Part shown: piece by piece, positions 15,856-25,156 of the stretch | How positions within the stretch are numbered: the first letter of the stretch is position 1 | How the letters are laid out: each line of letters begins with the position of its first letter | Assembly: GCA_900318465.1 (NCBI GenBank) | Contig: ONKQ01000014.1 | Location: 115,906-179,905, forward strand | Direction of reading: 5' to 3' | Origin: an uncultured Bacteroidales bacterium | GTDB taxonomy: Bacteria; Bacteroidota; Bacteroidia; Bacteroidales; F082 | DNA: 64,000 nt | Made by a program: the position numbers and the translations under genes | Notes under the pieces: model-generated | Told to the model about the DNA's origin: nothing | The model's database searches: none | What the model saw: only the letters and a program-made list of their open reading frames with translations

Positions 15856-16902
15856 ATGCCCCAAATTGCCACCGACATATTAGAAAACGACATCCTTCGG
15901 CGTTGGCCAGAGGTGCTTAGAGCATTGCTCAAAGACCATACAACCAACCGTAATATATTCTGGGCTACAGATATGTATGAGAAGAAGTATGGCGAGTCGT
16001 ATTCTTTTCATCATCCCATTACGGTCGATCAAATTACTGGAGTCAATGGCAATGTCATTCGTCCAAGGTCAGTTAAATCGGAGGAGGAACAGCGTTTTCG
16101 CATTCGCGACAAAGCGGAGGTGTTTACGCCTTCATGGATTTGCAACGCCCAAAACAACCTTGTTGATGACGCTTGGTTTGGGAGAAAAAACGTTTTCAAC
16201 ACACTCAACGTGCAAACACATGAATGGATTCCGACAGAAGGAAAGATAGGGTTTCCAGAATCCAAGTCATGGCAAGAGTATGTTTGTAGCAACTGCCTTG
16301 AAATTACCTGTGGTGAAGCCCCGTATCTTGTAAGTCGATATGACACCACTACTGGCATCCCCATCAAGGAACTCAAAATGCGTGTTGGAAGGCTCGACCG
16401 CAAACTTCGTGTCGTCGGTGAGAATGTCAAAACCATGAGAGATTGGTATTATTGGGCCTTCAATGCCATCAAATCCACCTACGGTTACGAGTGGCAAGGC
16501 GACAGTCTTTTGCTTGCACGAGAGGCCATACTCTACACCTTCATAGATTATTATAAAGAATTTGCCATCCAACACAAGATTAAAACTATCGTTCCGTTCC
16601 GTTCCTATTTGTATCATGCGGCAAAGATTATCTCTTGGAATCTATTTCAAATGGACGGCCTTAAGATGGTATTGCCCATGACGTGTTATGACACACACAT
16701 TAAAGCCATACATCAAACCAATCTGTTTGAGAAGGTGAACACCAAAGACAAAATCATTCCATGCCCTGGCTGCAAAAAAAACAATGTCCATTTGCACAAC
16801 GGCATTAAGGTTCTTGTGGCCGATTGGGATAAAACACAATGGAGCATGACAGAAAAGCCTATAGAGATTGTTGAATTCCATACACTTGTTAAAACGCCAT
16901 GA
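15856..16902 (+). CDS. Methylase-like restriction subunit M
   Basis: A 348-residue protein of the group usually labelled restriction endonuclease subunit M. Residues 86-100 (DKAEVFTPSWICNAQNN) hold the FTP signature seen at the start of adenine-N6 methylase folds, and WQGDSLLLAREAILYTFIDYY is a conserved later helix. In place of the catalytic (N/D)PPY motif the nearest match is GEAPY at 153-157, so its own catalysis is doubtful. A late CPGCKKNN pair could bind zinc. It overlaps the giant helicase-methyltransferase gene by four bases (ATGA), so the two proteins probably form one complex. What it adds to that complex is unknown. Confidence 0.75.
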   Translation: MPQIATDILENDILRRWPEVLRALLKDHTTNRNIFWATDMYEKKYGESYSFHHPITVDQITGVNGNVIRPRSVKSEEEQRFRIRDKAEVFTPSWICNAQNNLVDDAWFGRKNVFNTLNVQTHEWIPTEGKIGFPESKSWQEYVCSNCLEITCGEAPYLVSRYDTTTGIPIKELKMRVGRLDRKLRVVGENVKTMRDWYYWAFNAIKSTYGYEWQGDSLLLAREAILYTFIDYYKEFAIQHKIKTIVPFRSYLYHAAKIISWNLFQMDGLKMVLPMTCYDTHIKAIHQTNLFEKVNTKDKIIPCPGCKKNNVHLHNGIKVLVADWDKTQWSMTEKPIEIVEFHTLVKTP

Positions 16903-19900
16903 CAGCATTCAACACAGATATACTTGACAACCTGATTGTCGGACGCATAGAGCCTCACATCTATGCTTTCACAACCAACACTGTCCCCAATTATCTCAAA
17001 GTGGGCGACACTTATCGACCTGTCAATGTCCGTTTGGACGAATGGAGAGATTATTTCCCAAATCTCGAGCATGAAAGTGATTGGGAATGGTTGGCCAAGA
17101 CTGAAAGCGGCAAGTATTTCCGCGATTTCGCCATCCATTATTATTTGGAAGTCTTCAAGCGTTACCACCGCCTACAACCCACCGACTTTGATAGTCTTCC
17201 GTATTATTCACGTGAGTTTTTTGAAAATGCCACACCGAAAGACATTGATGAGGCAATCAAGGACATTGAACAATACGCCATCCAAGCCGATGGTTCTCGA
17301 CAATATCAGTTCTATTCCGAAGAACGCTTGCCCGAGGAAACACATTTTGCCCGAGTTGATAATTATGATCCACGTCCCAATCAGGAAAATACCATCCAGC
17401 GTTTTGTCGCTGCTCTAAAAAGAAGGCGTAAGAATCTTCTGATGTATGCCGTGATGCGTTTCGGTAAATCGTTCACATCCATGTGCTGTGCTACTGAAAT
17501 GGACGCCAAGGTCGTGCTGGTAGTTTCAGCGAAGGCCGATGTGAAAAACGAATGGAAGAAAACGGTTGAAAGCCATGTCCGTTTTGCTGACTATTGTTTC
17601 CTTTGTAGCGACAATCTTAGAGAGGACAAAGCAATTTCCAAGAAACTCGAAGAAGGAAAACGAGTTGTCGTTTTCCTGACCCTGCAAGATTTAATGGGTG
17701 ATGACATCAAAAAGAAACACAAGGATTTGTTTCGCCAAAGAATTGATTTGCTGATAGTAGATGAAACTCATTTTGGCGCACGGGCTGAAGAATACGGGAA
17801 AGTGTTGCGCAATGTAAACAACCTTAAACCTGAACAGATTAGCAAAGAGCAAGAAAAATCGGGAGAAAGCACTTTCGACGACTTGGAAAAAGGTCTTGAA
17901 AGAATTAAAGCTCTAAAAGTTGACACTACTTTGCATCTTTCAGGTACTCCATATCGGATCCTTATGGGCAGTGAGTTCAAGAAAGAAGACATTGTAGCGT
18001 TCTATCAGTTTACCGACATCATTGACGATAAAGAGAAATGGGACAGAGAACATCCAGAGGATAACGAATGGAACAATCCATACTATGGTTTTCCGCAGAT
18101 GATTCGTTTCGCTTTCAACCCTAGCGAATCGGCGCGAAGACTGATAGAGCAACTCAAAAATGATGGCAAAACTACACAACTTAATGAGTTGTTCCGCCCA
18201 CAGTCCATTTCCAAAGATACTACATCCGAAAAGAAACACCGCTTGTTTGTGCACGAAAAAGAAGTGCTTGACCTTTTGCGGGTCATTGATGGTAGTGCTG
18301 AAGACGAGAATCTGTTGGGCTTCCTTGATTACGACAAACTCAAAGAAGGCAAGATCTGCCGCCATATCGTCATGGTTTTGCCTTTCTGTGCGTCGTGTGA
18401 TGCGATGGAAAAACTGATTGGCGACCACAAAGATGAGTTCAAGAATCTGGATGAATATACTTTGGTCAATATCGCAGGCCACGAAAGCAATTTTGACACC
18501 ACAGAGGAAATCAAACATCACATCAAGCAACTGGAAAGCGAAGGCAAGAAAACCATTACGCTTACCGTCAACCGAATGCTTACTGGCAGCACGGTGCGTG
18601 AATGGGACACTATGATATTCTTGAAAGATGTGTCGTCGCCTCAGGAATATGACCAAGCCATTTTCCGCCTTCAGAACCAATATGTCACCACATACAAAGA
18701 TGAAAGCGGGAATACAATCAAGTACAACATGAAGCCGCAAACATTGCTCGTTGACTTCGACCCCAACCGCATGTTTTTCATGCAGGAGCAAAAATCGAAG
18801 ATTTACAATGTCAACACCAATGAGCGCGGCAATGATGAATTGGAAACACGTCTCAAACGCGAGCTTGAAATTTCACCCATTATCGTCATCAATAAAGGCA
18901 AAATTGCCCAGGTTACGCCCACCAACATCATGGATGCTGTGCGTGACTATTCCGCCAACCGCACCGTGATGGATGAAGCGACAGCAGTTCCCACTGATTT
19001 CAAGTTGCTTGAAGACCCCAACATGTTGGACATCATCAAAAGCCTTGACCCCATTGACAACAAAAAAGGCATCAACATCAAGCCAAATGAAGGTCCCGGT
19101 AATGACTACGACAACTCGGATGACGACGATGAAAAGGGTGCATCAGGTGGTGACAAGCCAGCGAAAGGCTCCTCCAAGAATGATGAAGACAATGACGACC
19201 GGCTTGACAAACGTCTGGCCACTTTCTTTGCGCAAATTCTTTTCTACGCCTTGCTTACTGACGATAGTGTAAAATCGTTGAATGAAGTAATTCAATCCTC
19301 TAAACGTAACAAGAACAACAAGCGTATCATGCGCAATGTTGGATTGGAAACCGACCAACTCAAATACTTGCAGAAACACATCAATCCATTTGTGTTGAGC
19401 GATTTGGACTACAAAATCAACAACATTAATGACTTATTGAGCGACACGACCCACGAACCACTTGTAAGAGTAGAACGTGCACTAAAAAAGTTTGGTCGTC
19501 TATCGACATCTGAAATCGTAACGCCTGCTAAAGTGGCCGAAGACATGGTTGCTTTATTGCCAAAAGAAAACATAAATAAAAAGACGCGTTTTCTCGATAT
19601 TGCATCCAAGCAGGGTGAATTTGCTTGTGCCCTGTATAAACGCTTCGGGCCAGCCATCAAAGAAAACATTTATGCTTTGCCAACATCATCACTCACATAC
19701 GAGTTCACCAATAAAGTTTTCAAATTGCTTGACATACCAGCCAAGAATATCATTGCTGATTTCAACACATACGATCTCATTGGTGAAGACAAAGAAACTC
19801 ACATCCAAACACTAAAGAAAATGAAATTCAATGTAATATTAGGGAATCCTCCATATCAAGATAACAGATCATCTGAAAATAGCACGAACACAAATGCTGC

Positions 19901-20870
19901 ATTTGCTTCTGCAATTTATCCATCCCTCATTGATGTAACAGTTGAGATCAAGCCTAAATATATTTCCTTAATTACTCCAAGTAGATGGATGACAAAAACA
20001 GGTCAAGGTATTTCGGACGAGTGGGTTGATGGCTACATTAATGGCAACCACTTTATTACCGTCTGTGATTTCACGGATGCATCAAATTGTTTTGACAATA
20101 GTAGTATTGAAATCAAAGGAGGAGTAAATTATTTTCTGTATAGCGATTATTATACTGGAAAATGTCATTACACTCTCAATACAAACGGGGTAATCTCTAC
20201 TAGAGAGGAAGAACTCAATGCTAACGGTCTTGGAATTGTTATTAGAGACATTAGAGCTACTTCAATATTCAAAAAAATAATCGACGTTGAAGGAATGTAT
20301 ATGAATGAAACTAATTTCTCGGAATTGGTCAGCCCTCAACACTTTTTTGATAAAGATGGTTTACTTGGCTCTAGATGGAATGGTTTCGCAGTTGAAAAAG
20401 ATGATAGACATCAGATAAAATATTATTGCAACAAGAAGCTTAGCGCATTAGGTTATGGTTGGATACACGAGGATGACATACCAAAAAACAAGGCCTCACT
20501 ACCGTTGCACAAAATTTTTATTCCCGAAGCAGGAGGTTCTGGAACAGATTCAATGGTTCTAGGTAGACCATTCTATGGAGAGCCTGGCAGTATTTGCTCT
20601 CAAACATATTTATGCATTGGGTATGATGCAGAAAATCATCATTTTACCAAGTCTGAATGTGAAAATATCATAAGTTATATAAAAACAAGGTTTTTCCGTT
20701 ATTTAGTTTCTGTCAAAAAGCGAACTCAGCACACCTCATCATCAGTTTATCAATTTGTGCCACTCCAAGATTTCAGGAAGCCTTGGACAGATGCAGAGTT
20801 ATATGCAAAATACAATCTTTCAGATGAAGAGGTGGCGTTTATTGAGTCAAAGATTAATCCGATGGAATGA
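16899..20870 (+). CDS. Helicase and Eco57I-type adenine methyltransferase fusion (restriction enzyme)
   Basis: A 1,323-residue multidomain restriction protein. Residues 1-90 resemble a GIY-YIG nuclease (HIYAF, then YLKVGD, then VNVRLDEWR). An SF2 helicase follows: FGKS near 188-191, VDETHFGAR near 287, LSGTPYR near 349, and RMLTGSTVREWDT as motif V. An acidic linker (DYDNSDDDDEKG) leads to an N6-adenine methylase with FTP-like EIVTPAKVAEDM, motif I FLDIASKQGEF and motif IV ILGNPPYQDN (983-986). The rest is a target recognition domain. Such proteins both modify and cut DNA at one site. The last third is plainly more AT-rich than the first, as if its recognition end was exchanged. Confidence 0.85.
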   Translation: MTAFNTDILDNLIVGRIEPHIYAFTTNTVPNYLKVGDTYRPVNVRLDEWRDYFPNLEHESDWEWLAKTESGKYFRDFAIHYYLEVFKRYHRLQPTDFDSLPYYSREFFENATPKDIDEAIKDIEQYAIQADGSRQYQFYSEERLPEETHFARVDNYDPRPNQENTIQRFVAALKRRRKNLLMYAVMRFGKSFTSMCCATEMDAKVVLVVSAKADVKNEWKKTVESHVRFADYCFLCSDNLREDKAISKKLEEGKRVVVFLTLQDLMGDDIKKKHKDLFRQRIDLLIVDETHFGARAEEYGKVLRNVNNLKPEQISKEQEKSGESTFDDLEKGLERIKALKVDTTLHLSGTPYRILMGSEFKKEDIVAFYQFTDIIDDKEKWDREHPEDNEWNNPYYGFPQMIRFAFNPSESARRLIEQLKNDGKTTQLNELFRPQSISKDTTSEKKHRLFVHEKEVLDLLRVIDGSAEDENLLGFLDYDKLKEGKICRHIVMVLPFCASCDAMEKLIGDHKDEFKNLDEYTLVNIAGHESNFDTTEEIKHHIKQLESEGKKTITLTVNRMLTGSTVREWDTMIFLKDVSSPQEYDQAIFRLQNQYVTTYKDESGNTIKYNMKPQTLLVDFDPNRMFFMQEQKSKIYNVNTNERGNDELETRLKRELEISPIIVINKGKIAQVTPTNIMDAVRDYSANRTVMDEATAVPTDFKLLEDPNMLDIIKSLDPIDNKKGINIKPNEGPGNDYDNSDDDDEKGASGGDKPAKGSSKNDEDNDDRLDKRLATFFAQILFYALLTDDSVKSLNEVIQSSKRNKNNKRIMRNVGLETDQLKYLQKHINPFVLSDLDYKINNINDLLSDTTHEPLVRVERALKKFGRLSTSEIVTPAKVAEDMVALLPKENINKKTRFLDIASKQGEFACALYKRFGPAIKENIYALPTSSLTYEFTNKVFKLLDIPAKNIIADFNTYDLIGEDKETHIQTLKKMKFNVILGNPPYQDNRSSENSTNTNAAFASAIYPSLIDVTVEIKPKYISLITPSRWMTKTGQGISDEWVDGYINGNHFITVCDFTDASNCFDNSSIEIKGGVNYFLYSDYYTGKCHYTLNTNGVISTREEELNANGLGIVIRDIRATSIFKKIIDVEGMYMNETNFSELVSPQHFFDKDGLLGSRWNGFAVEKDDRHQIKYYCNKKLSALGYGWIHEDDIPKNKASLPLHKIFIPEAGGSGTDSMVLGRPFYGEPGSICSQTYLCIGYDAENHHFTKSECENIISYIKTRFFRYLVSVKKRTQHTSSSVYQFVPLQDFRKPWTDAELYAKYNLSDEEVAFIESKINPME

Positions 20871-20910
20871 AATGAGTCTTGTTTAATCAATATTACTTAG
20901 TAACTTTTAT

Positions 20911-22155
20911 ATGGAAAAGATTTTTTTATATAAGACTACGACAAAGTCAATCGCATACGATGATGATTTCTGGTACATCAATGACAAACCACAACAAAAA
21001 AATGACGGTGAAGGAACATCAGAAATCAAATCAAAGGCAATGGAAGAAGCCTATCGGCAAGCTTCGTTAGATATTATCCGTTATTCTAGTCATTTTAAAA
21101 ATGTAGCTGTGTTAACAGCAGCAGGGACTTCCATGGAAAACGGGGATTATGGAGGAAAAACAAGAACAGAGTTATGGAATAGTTACAAAACAGAAATTGA
21201 TGCAATATCAAACATATTAACAAAAAACGATGGCTTCTTAAAAGAAAAATGTCTTTCCATTATTGCAGATGAGAATATTGAAGACTTTCTTTCTTTTACT
21301 ATTCTATACGAAAAACTGAATGGAGAATTAAAGGATGAGAATGGAGATTCTTTAAAGGAAAAGCTTGAGAAAAAGATTGCAGATGCATGTCGATTGCCTT
21401 TGGACGTTAATAACAAGCATCATCAAGAGTTTATACGAAAACTAACTGCACGCAAACCTGATTCACCTCGTATACAACTATATACAACAAATTATGATAC
21501 GCTATTTGAGCAAGCAGCGCAAAGGCTAAATTATACCATAATAGATGGGTTTTCATTTTCGTATCCCAGGGTATTCAACGGTGTAAATTTTGATTACGAT
21601 ATTGTTTTTAGAGAGAGAACTCGAGTAACGCAAGAAGAAAGCTTTATTCCAAATGTAATTCAACTATTCAAACTTCACGGAAGCATTGATTGGGAAAACA
21701 ATGATGGAAAAATCTATCAGAAAGAGTATACTGATCATCCTTGCATTATTTATCCTGCAAATGAGAAATATGAAAGTAGTTATGAACAACCGTATTTTGA
21801 AATGATGGCACATTTACAAAGTACACTTAGAAAAGAAGGTACTTTGTTGATTGTTGTTGGTTTTGGTTTTCAAGATAAACATATTCAAAATGTTATCAAA
21901 GAAGCTGCTCTTCAAAATCAAAACTTTCATTTGTTTATTGTATGCTATGGAAAAAAGGAAATTGAAAAAAATGCAAATAAAGTAATTGTGGATAGTGGAA
22001 TCACTCATAAATTAGTCCCCGAGTATGTTTCTGAAAATGGGTCAGTAATGCCTAATGTGACAGTGTTGTTTTCAAAGTTTAAAGCATTTGCGGAACATTA
22101 TCCTAACAACAACTCTTATGATACTGAAAATTTAAGTAATAATGAAACCGTTTAA
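20911..22155 (+). CDS. SIR2 family NADase-type effector
   Basis: A 414-residue SIR2-fold protein. Its NAD-binding landmarks are VLTAAGTSMENGD near residues 67-78, YTTNYDTLFEQAA near 192 and LFKLHGSIDWEN near 252; VVGFGFQDKHI sits near residue 315. In bacterial defence such proteins degrade NAD+ once infection is sensed and stop growth. The next gene, a HerA-type ATPase, overlaps by 14 bases, the arrangement of the two-gene SIR2-HerA (Nezha) system, where the two assemble into a large complex. The 40-base gap to the preceding helicase gene has no terminator, so it may share that operon. Low GC content distinguishes this and the next gene. Confidence 0.88.
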   Translation: MEKIFLYKTTTKSIAYDDDFWYINDKPQQKNDGEGTSEIKSKAMEEAYRQASLDIIRYSSHFKNVAVLTAAGTSMENGDYGGKTRTELWNSYKTEIDAISNILTKNDGFLKEKCLSIIADENIEDFLSFTILYEKLNGELKDENGDSLKEKLEKKIADACRLPLDVNNKHHQEFIRKLTARKPDSPRIQLYTTNYDTLFEQAAQRLNYTIIDGFSFSYPRVFNGVNFDYDIVFRERTRVTQEESFIPNVIQLFKLHGSIDWENNDGKIYQKEYTDHPCIIYPANEKYESSYEQPYFEMMAHLQSTLRKEGTLLIVVGFGFQDKHIQNVIKEAALQNQNFHLFIVCYGKKEIEKNANKVIVDSGITHKLVPEYVSENGSVMPNVTVLFSKFKAFAEHYPNNNSYDTENLSNNETV

Positions 22156-23863
22156 TCATAATAGATTTATTGGATATATATGTGAAGTAACTCCACAATA
22201 TGTTCGAATGCAGATTCCTTCAGCAAAACTAATCCATACTTTTTATCTTAATGGGGAGATTTTTCTTGGTGGATCCGTAGGTAGTTTCGTGGTTATAGAA
22301 GGTGTTGAATTTGGCTTTCTTGGTAGGGTTTTTGAACTGAATCTACCGCAAGGTGAGCGTTTAGAAATAACTGATAAAAACATAAATGAAGAAGAATCCC
22401 AATTTCACCCTATAGCAAAAGTCGAATTATTAGCACTATTCGATATTTATCATCCTGAAACTATTGTTAAAACAGTTTCCCGTTATCCTACCGTTGGGGC
22501 GAAAGTGTATTCCTGTTCTGACGAACAGATGGGATTATATATATCAAATTTTGGTGTTAAAGAAGAAGATAAGAATGTGCCGTTTGCCCCATTAGGCAGG
22601 TTGACATCAAATAATGCATCTTGTAACATTTCATTAAACTCTTTATTCGGTCGTCATTGTGCTGTATTGGGGACAACAGGAGGAGGAAAGAGTTGGACAG
22701 TAGCAAAACTTCTTGAATTGGTGGCAACAACTACAACAAATAAATGTATCCTTGTTGATGCGACTGGCGAATACAATTCAATAAGCAATGATATGGATAG
22801 TATTCAAATTGGAACTGGCGAGTATGTTTTCGACTATAAAAATCTTTCCATTGATGAATTGTATTATTTATTACATCCTTCATCAAAAACTCAAGTTCCG
22901 AAGTTAATGGATGCCATCAGATCGCTAAAAATGATAATGATTGATGAGCAAGAAGAACTTAAACAGTACTATGTTCAAGATGCAAATGGAACATACCTAA
23001 AAGAAAACTTGTATAAAGCAGGGAAACGAAAGAGAGACTTCCATGTTTTCTATTATAAACATGTCATGGAAATAGAAGATAAGTTTTGTAGATTTGATTT
23101 TATGCATCTTGCTCAACAGATTACAAATGAGTGCAATTGGGATACGGACAAGGCTGACGCTTCTTCATGGGGGCAAAGAAATGATACGGATGTTTCAAAT
23201 TGTATAAGTCTTATTTCTCGAATAAACAATGTCATGTCTACATCCGAATATAATAAAATATTTGGCTTTAGAACAGAAACTATACCAGGTGCAAAAGACA
23301 TAAAAAAAGGAATACAGGACTTCTTAAATAGCGAGAAAAGCATTTTGCGATTGGATTTTTCACAAGTGAGTTTTGACTACCAAGTTAGAGAAATATTGGT
23401 TAATGCTATAGGGAATTTTTTGTTATCAGAATCTAGGGAAGGTAAATACAAAGAACATCCTACTATCGTGTTTATTGATGAAGCACACCAATTCCTAAAC
23501 AAAAGTATTTCAGATGAATATTTCTCTGCAAAACCATTGGATGCCTTTGAACAAATTTCAAAAGAAGGCCGAAAATATGGTTTATTTTTATGTATTGCGA
23601 CACAAATGCCTCGTGATATTCCATTAGGAACATTAAGTCAAATGGGTACTTTTATCGTTCATAGATTAATAAACGACCAAGATAAAAAAGCAGTGGAGAA
23701 TGCTGCGTCTGCAGCGAATAGAAATAGTTTAGCATTTTTACCAATACTAGGAGAAGGAGAAGCTCTTTTAGTAGGTGTTGATTTTCCAATGCCCTTGACA
23801 GTAAAAATCGATGTGCCTCACAATAAACCAGATTCTAAAACACCAAAACTAAACAAACGATAA
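22142..23863 (+). CDS. herA: HerA-like DUF87 ATPase partner of SIR2
   Basis: A 573-residue hexameric translocase-type ATPase. An N-terminal HAS-barrel-like region (YVRMQIPSAKLIHTFYLNGE) precedes Walker A GTTGGGKSWTVAKL near 176-184, Walker B TIVFIDEAHQFL near 440, and the sensor LFLCIATQMPRDIP with QMGTFIVHRL near 500. In SIR2-HerA systems it forms the ring on which SIR2 is mounted and is needed for defence; it may also act with DNA ends. It overlaps the SIR2 gene by 14 bases. A hairpin with T tract after a truncated RhuM remnant (24091-24114) is the likely operon end. Confidence 0.88.
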   Translation: MKPFNHNRFIGYICEVTPQYVRMQIPSAKLIHTFYLNGEIFLGGSVGSFVVIEGVEFGFLGRVFELNLPQGERLEITDKNINEEESQFHPIAKVELLALFDIYHPETIVKTVSRYPTVGAKVYSCSDEQMGLYISNFGVKEEDKNVPFAPLGRLTSNNASCNISLNSLFGRHCAVLGTTGGGKSWTVAKLLELVATTTTNKCILVDATGEYNSISNDMDSIQIGTGEYVFDYKNLSIDELYYLLHPSSKTQVPKLMDAIRSLKMIMIDEQEELKQYYVQDANGTYLKENLYKAGKRKRDFHVFYYKHVMEIEDKFCRFDFMHLAQQITNECNWDTDKADASSWGQRNDTDVSNCISLISRINNVMSTSEYNKIFGFRTETIPGAKDIKKGIQDFLNSEKSILRLDFSQVSFDYQVREILVNAIGNFLLSESREGKYKEHPTIVFIDEAHQFLNKSISDEYFSAKPLDAFEQISKEGRKYGLFLCIATQMPRDIPLGTLSQMGTFIVHRLINDQDKKAVENAASAANRNSLAFLPILGEGEALLVGVDFPMPLTVKIDVPHNKPDSKTPKLNKR

Positions 23864-23901
23864 TGTTTTGATTGAATTAGAATAATCAAAACTTGTTATT
23901 T

Positions 23902-24114
23902 ATGAAATCCCAAACAACAGAAAACAATAACCTCGAAATCATCAAAAAGCAAGATTTCCTGATCTATCAGGACGACAATGGTGTTAGCCAAGTGAATGTC
24001 AGATTTGAAGGAGATGATGTTTGGCTCACCGCCGAACAATTGACCGAATTGTTTGATGCGTCGCAGCAAAACATTAAGTTCAAACCCACCCCGATATGCA
24101 ATGTCGGGTTTTGA
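23902..24114 (+). pseudogene. Truncated RhuM-family gene remnant
   Basis: The 70-codon frame starts MKSQTTENNNLEIIKKQDFL and contains VRFEGDDVWLTAEQLTELFD, the start of the virulence RhuM family, whose members are over 300 residues. Here homology stops at ASQQNI and the frame ends 12 codons later within a terminator hairpin. It is therefore a 5' fragment left after a deletion. RhuM genes are frequent passengers of restriction loci. Confidence 0.75.
24091..24114 (+). terminator. Hairpin terminator after the SIR2-HerA operon
   Basis: CCGATAT and ATGTCGG pair (one G-U) around GCA, extended by AAAC/GTTT, followed by GTTTTGA. It lies where the RhuM remnant ends and just before the converging hydrolase gene, so it may serve both strands. 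The T tract is short. Confidence 0.5.
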
Positions 24115-24130
24115 TAATTGATAATCAATC

Positions 24131-24946
24131 TTATATATCAGAAGAAACTGGCCTTTTCTTCCCAAACAACCACCCAAACAACCCACGAGTAGAAAACGCC
24201 TCATCCCAACACTCATGACCTAATTCGGGATAAGTGACGAGGACAGCCTCCTCGTTGGCAGTTTCCCTCAAAGCGTCATACATTTGTATGCTCCGAGAGG
24301 GCATCACTATCTCGTCAAGCAATCCATGAAAGATATAGACAGGAATGTCTTTCATGGCATGGGCGAAAGTAGGGTCTCCCCCACCGCAGATGGGAACGGC
24401 TGCCGCAAACTTTTCGGGCCAACGCTGCAAGGCATCCCAAACGCCAAAGCCACCCATCGAAATGCCGCAAATGTAAACCCGCGTCGAGTCAACAGAACCA
24501 CTATCGACGAGGCTGTCAAGCACGGCCATCACGCTTCGTAGTTCGGCGGTAGGCTCGCTTTCCATCGTGTGCTCAGACAGACTCCAATCGGTATTCACCC
24601 AACGTCTTTCGTCAGGGCATTGCGGAACCATCAACAAGAAAGGATAACGGCCTGTCACTGTGTCGTTAAGGAAGAATCGGACGCAATGCTTCAACTGCAT
24701 ACGATTGTCGTTACCGCGTTCACCTGCACCGTGCAGAAAGATGACCAAAGGCAAGGCTTCAGTCATTGTATCGGCTTTCACCGAGCGATAGAGCCGATAA
24801 GGAAACGTATCGTTGCCTTCGATATGAAGATGGGCTTCAAACAGGCTTGCATCAGGCAGTTGCTCCATCGGAAGTGTATCGTTTTCCTGAGCCGAAAGAA
24901 GATTGCCAAACACCAAAGCCAACGCTAAAAGGAGGATTTGTTTCAT
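24131..24946 (-). CDS. Exported alpha/beta hydrolase (esterase-like)
   Basis: I set the start at 24946 (MKQILLLALALVFGNLLSAQ), a clear signal peptide; an upstream ATG at 24970 would add eight residues before it. The mature enzyme has the alpha/beta hydrolase core: FLHGAGERGNDNR at the oxyanion loop, nucleophile Ser in VYICGISMGGFGVWDAL, acid Asp in FHGLLDEIVMPS and His in YPELGHECWDEAF. It resembles the PHB-depolymerase/feruloyl esterase-like group of secreted carboxyl esterases. The substrate cannot be told from the sequence. It is likely periplasmic, alone in its unit, converging with the SIR2-HerA operon. Confidence 0.85.
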   Translation of the reverse strand: MKQILLLALALVFGNLLSAQENDTLPMEQLPDASLFEAHLHIEGNDTFPYRLYRSVKADTMTEALPLVIFLHGAGERGNDNRMQLKHCVRFFLNDTVTGRYPFLLMVPQCPDERRWVNTDWSLSEHTMESEPTAELRSVMAVLDSLVDSGSVDSTRVYICGISMGGFGVWDALQRWPEKFAAAVPICGGGDPTFAHAMKDIPVYIFHGLLDEIVMPSRSIQMYDALRETANEEAVLVTYPELGHECWDEAFSTRGLFGWLFGKKRPVSSDI

Positions 24947-24971
24947 CGCATTACAAATGCTTATAAGCATG

Positions 24972-25090
24972 TGTTCAAAATTAAACTACAATATCTTTTG
25001 ACTTCGGGACTTCGGGACACGGGACTTCGGGTATTTGTTTGACTCGCAGTCTCAGAGTCTCGCAGTCTATTATGTAAATTATATTTGCTC
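24972..25090 (+). repeat. Dispersed intergenic repeat (TTCGGGAC element), copy 1
   Basis: The block opens TTCAAAATTAAACTACAATA, continues with several TTCGGGAC and GGGACTTCG units and CGCAGTCT units, and ends CTCATCTACTTATT. The same order of parts is found at 53146-53280. Both copies lie directly downstream of minus-strand genes. Shorter pieces occur at 25480-25560 and 2930-2960. Confidence 0.7.
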
Positions 25091-25102
25091 ATCTACTTAT
25101 TC

Positions 25103-25130
25103 AAAAAAGGGCGGATTAGGAAACCCGCCC
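25103..25130 (-). terminator. Terminator after the DUF3467 gene
   Basis: On the minus strand GGGCGG and CCGCCC pair around a 10-base loop and are followed by TTTTTT. It begins 26 bases after the stop of the DUF3467 gene at 25157. Confidence 0.8.
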
Positions 25131-25156
25131 AAACAACAAATCAACTTTGACAATAC

